NCBI RefSeq assembly: GCF_021183825.1
Contig: NZ_CP089211.1
Coordinates: 4,508,501 to 4,572,500 of the forward strand
Length of the DNA: 64,000 nucleotides
Direction: 5' to 3'
Origin: Sinomicrobium kalidii
Lineage (GTDB): Bacteria > Bacteroidota > Bacteroidia > Flavobacteriales > Flavobacteriaceae
Positions 61,781 through 64,000 of the stretch are shown one piece after another (position 1 is the stretch's first letter; every line of letters begins with the position of its first letter). Below the pieces are notes generated by a model that ran no database searches, had not been told where the DNA came from, and worked only from the letters and a program-made list of their open reading frames with translations. Made by a program: the position numbers and the translations under genes.

Positions 61781-61813
61781 GACGTAAGATCCGGGAGGAA
61801 TCAGTCTTATGTC
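61781..61813. repeat. Hairpin in the SusC-SusD spacer of PUL 3
   Basis: GACGTAAGA (61781-61789) pairs with TCTTATGTC (61805-61813) with one mismatch, within a spacer rich in AAGA/TAAGAT words (61765-61790). Confidence 0.45.
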
Positions 61814-61834
61814 CAACTTTAAATTACATTCAAA

Positions 61835-63544
61835 ATGAAACCAATCAACAAATATATAATAATCAGTTTTTTCACTTTGTTTCTCTTTTCCTGTGAAAAC
61901 TTCCTGGAAGAAGAGAACAGGAGTAATATTACTGCGGAAGGATACTTTACCGATGCCGAAGGATTCGAAACCCTGGTAAGTGCAGCTTATTCCACGTTGC
62001 GCGACGTATGGGGAGACGATCCCTGGCTGTTTTGCCTGGGCGTAGATATTTATACCCGGGGCGAAAGTGAGATCGTTGGCGGTTCTTACGGAAATCGCGA
62101 TGTATTCAGCAGTGAACTTAACGAATATGCCAACCTCGATCCTCAGAATGCCTTTGTCTCCGATTTTTATACAGATTGTTACCGGGCAATACAGGTTTGC
62201 AACACGGCCATTTCCAGGGCCGATGGTGTCAGTGGCATCAGTGATTCAAGAAAAGAACAGCGACTGGCAGAAGTACGGTTTCTCAGGGCATACTATTACT
62301 ATTTATTGGTAGAGCAATTCGGTGATATCCCCATTGTCGAAGAAGAAATTAATGGTGTTGCCACCCATTTTGACCGGGCTTCCGAAGAATCGGTGTACCA
62401 GTTTATCATCAGTGAACTGGAAGCTTCGAAAAACAACCTGCCCGATGTGGCCGAAGAATTCGGGCGTATTACAAAAGGTGCCGTAAACCACCTGCTGGCA
62501 TTGATGCATCTTACAAGAGGCTATAAATCCTATGCGGCCGGCAATGATTTCGCAATGGCAGCGTCCCTGGCCGATGAAGTGATCAACAGCGGTCATTATT
62601 CCCTGGTCAGTACATTTGAGGACGTTTTTACCCCCGGTAATGAAAACAATAACGAGATCATCTTTTCGGTTCAATATGATGCCGGGACCCTGGGAGTAAA
62701 TAATCAGGGCCTTCCGGATGGAAACGGGCAAAGTGCCCATTGGGGATGGGAATTATGGACGAAGGAACCCGGATTTGAACGTGAAAACCCCACATACAAC
62801 TGGAAAAAATCGCAATTTACGCCTACGCAGTTCTTGTATTCACTTTTTGATACGAGTGTGGATAGCCGTTATGATGTGACCTTTTTGAGTACGTTTTACG
62901 CCACCACTGATGATGAATCACGGGGCATCAAAGCAGGTGATCTGAAAGTGTACTTCCCGAAATGGGACGAGGAATTTACCGAACAGGATTCGCTCGACTT
63001 TATGGCCGAACATCCCGTGGCCAGTATTTATACCTATCCCACCTGGAAGCAGGATTTTGCAAATGTCGGGGGCTCGGGGAAATTCCCCATGGTCTGGAAA
63101 TTCCATGATCCCGATGCTGCATTTCACGGCAATACGACGAATTATACAAGCACCCGCGATATTTTCCTGTTCCGCCTGGCCGAGACTTATTTGATAGCAG
63201 CGGAGGCCTATCTCCAGTCGGGTGATAACGGTACTGCGGCCGAACGGATCAACACGGTAAGGAGACGGGCTGCCATTCCCGGGAATGAAGCAGCCATGGA
63301 GATCGGGGCCGGCGATGTAGACCTCGACCTGGTCCTCGACGAAAGGGCACGTGAGTTCATCGGTGAGTACAAACGCTGGATGGACCTGAAACGCACCGGG
63401 AAATTAATGGAACGTACCCTGGAACACAACAATCTGGCAAAGCGGGAAAGCCAGTTACAGGAATTTCATCTGCTGCGCCCCATCCCGCAATCCGTAATAG
63501 ACCGCGATACGGGGGAATTCCCGCAGAACCCCGGGTATAATTAA
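61835..63544 (+). CDS. SusD/RagB-family lipoprotein (PUL 3)
   Basis: 569 residues with a lipoprotein signal ending at LFSCENFLEEEN. SusD-fold blocks are AEVRFLRAYYYYLLVEQFGD, FLFRLAETYLIAAEAYLQSG, and ERAREFIGEYKRWMDLKRTG, followed by LLRPIPQSVID at the end. It forms the lid of the STN-type SusC transporter, 82 bases downstream of it. The C-terminal blocks match the PUL 1 SusD, so the two PULs probably share ancestry. Confidence 0.95.
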   Translation: MKPINKYIIISFFTLFLFSCENFLEEENRSNITAEGYFTDAEGFETLVSAAYSTLRDVWGDDPWLFCLGVDIYTRGESEIVGGSYGNRDVFSSELNEYANLDPQNAFVSDFYTDCYRAIQVCNTAISRADGVSGISDSRKEQRLAEVRFLRAYYYYLLVEQFGDIPIVEEEINGVATHFDRASEESVYQFIISELEASKNNLPDVAEEFGRITKGAVNHLLALMHLTRGYKSYAAGNDFAMAASLADEVINSGHYSLVSTFEDVFTPGNENNNEIIFSVQYDAGTLGVNNQGLPDGNGQSAHWGWELWTKEPGFERENPTYNWKKSQFTPTQFLYSLFDTSVDSRYDVTFLSTFYATTDDESRGIKAGDLKVYFPKWDEEFTEQDSLDFMAEHPVASIYTYPTWKQDFANVGGSGKFPMVWKFHDPDAAFHGNTTNYTSTRDIFLFRLAETYLIAAEAYLQSGDNGTAAERINTVRRRAAIPGNEAAMEIGAGDVDLDLVLDERAREFIGEYKRWMDLKRTGKLMERTLEHNNLAKRESQLQEFHLLRPIPQSVIDRDTGEFPQNPGYN

Positions 63545-63872
63545 ACGGGTTCAGTGTTTAAGCCTGTAAGGTTCCTCCCTTTTGATAAAGGGAGGTGTCA
63601 CACCTCAGGTGTGACGGAGGGTTAGAAAGCCCAAACCACAGGTAAAACGCAAACGTTCAGAATTTAATCCCAGGGCTTGGGACGGGCCAAACTCCCCGTT
63701 CCGGCCTTTGTCGGGACACCCCTACTTCGGTTTTAGTTTATCCTGAGCTTAGGCGAAGGGCTCAGCACAGGTTTTCGTCTGAAGAAGGGAGCTTTTGAGA
63801 TTTGTTAAAAAATAAAATCATCCGAACAACTAAAACTTTAAATATCACCTTGAATAGAAGAAAAACACCGCC
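63545..63872. other. 328-base gap with hairpins and repeat sequence
   Basis: No gene. It holds the double hairpin at 63574-63615 and a stretch at 63758-63796 that resembles 9573-9612. The last ~60 bases are AT-rich and may hold the promoter for the final gene. Confidence 0.55.
63574..63615. repeat. Double-hairpin intergenic element after susD of PUL 3
   Basis: Stem 1: CCTCCCTTT (63574-63582) with AAAGGGAGG (63587-63595). Stem 2: GTCACACC (63597-63604) with GGTGTGAC (63608-63615). Both are perfect and directly adjacent. The form suggests a REP-like dispersed element; it may also end or protect the susCD transcript. Confidence 0.6.
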
Positions 63873-64000
63873 ATGCATAAAAGGATATTTTTACTGTTAG
63901 TATTCCTGCCGTTGGCTTTATTGTCACAACCGGTAGCCAACATCAGTCACCCGGCCCGTGCAGGCGGGAATAGCTATATCAACCCGGTCCTGGCAGGCGA
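63873..64000 (+). CDS. Start of a probable GH43-like glycoside hydrolase; 3' part beyond window
   Basis: ATG 63873 opens a frame of 42 residues that continues past the edge. It starts with a signal peptide (MHKRIFLLLVFLPLALLSQ). The last visible residues, YINPVLAG followed by a GA-starting (Asp/Glu) codon, match the typical mature start of GH43 enzymes (NPVLAGDxPDP), where the catalytic base Asp comes next. The call rests on that short motif and the position after susD. Confidence 0.6.
   Translation, partial: MHKRIFLLLVFLPLALLSQPVANISHPARAGGNSYINPVLAG

Overview
The window reads as a chromosomal piece of a Bacteroidota bacterium, most likely a member of the Flavobacteriaceae. The support is three SusC/SusD outer-membrane pairs, two one-piece hybrid two-component regulators (HTCS), an ECF sigma/FecR pair, a CcsBA cytochrome c maturation fusion, several -7 boxes of the TAnnTTTG type, and almost no Shine-Dalgarno sequences. 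No rRNA, tRNA, transposase, integrase, phage gene or CRISPR array was seen.

Layout. (1) 1-8222 is mostly housekeeping. On the minus strand lie a PIG-L deacetylase (cut by the left edge), a small MscS channel, Maf, a DUF5009/HGSNAT-like acyltransferase, a KdsC-type phosphatase and a DUF2520 protein. CcsBA diverges from these on the plus strand. (2) 8663-32066, all plus strand, is a carbohydrate locus (PUL 1): a Tat-exported TIM-barrel protein, CE12 esterase, GH2, SusC, SusD, GH92, a second DUF5009 protein, HTCS, myo-inositol oxygenase, GH43 and GH67. (3) 32202-45285, minus strand, is PUL 2: SusC, SusD, a DUF3823 lipoprotein, GH30, GH2 and a tandem GH43-GH43 protein in transcription order, with its HTCS divergent at 45505-49614. 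The gene set fits a galactan or arabinogalactan, but the substrate is inferred. (4) 49701-50561 is a decayed GH2 beta-glucuronidase-like pseudogene, followed by an empty 830-base stretch. (5) 51395-54786, minus strand, encodes envelope and redox-type proteins: a PF03640 lipoprotein, a mono-heme cytochrome c, an OB-fold protein, YceI and a DUF5777 barrel. A membrane-bound Cache-LytTR regulator diverges from it at 54997. (6) 56576 to the right edge is PUL 3: ECF sigma, FecR, STN-containing SusC, SusD and the start of a GH43-like protein.

How the genes work together. In each PUL a SusC/SusD pair should import oligosaccharides cut by the surface and periplasmic enzymes encoded beside it, and a dedicated sensor should switch the locus on. 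Two PULs use HTCS proteins and one uses the trans-envelope SusC-FecR-sigma route. SusC/SusD of PULs 1 and 3 resemble each other, so their ligands may be related. GH67 (releases glucuronate) next to myo-inositol oxygenase (makes glucuronate) suggests a uronate theme in PUL 1.

The best candidate for an undescribed system is the envelope/redox cluster plus the divergent Cache-LytTR regulator, whose shared intergenic region carries operator-like palindromes. Many intergenic gaps hold short repeats or hairpins; several are related in pairs within the window. All coordinates and motifs come from reading the sequence. Family names come from motif recognition, with no database search.
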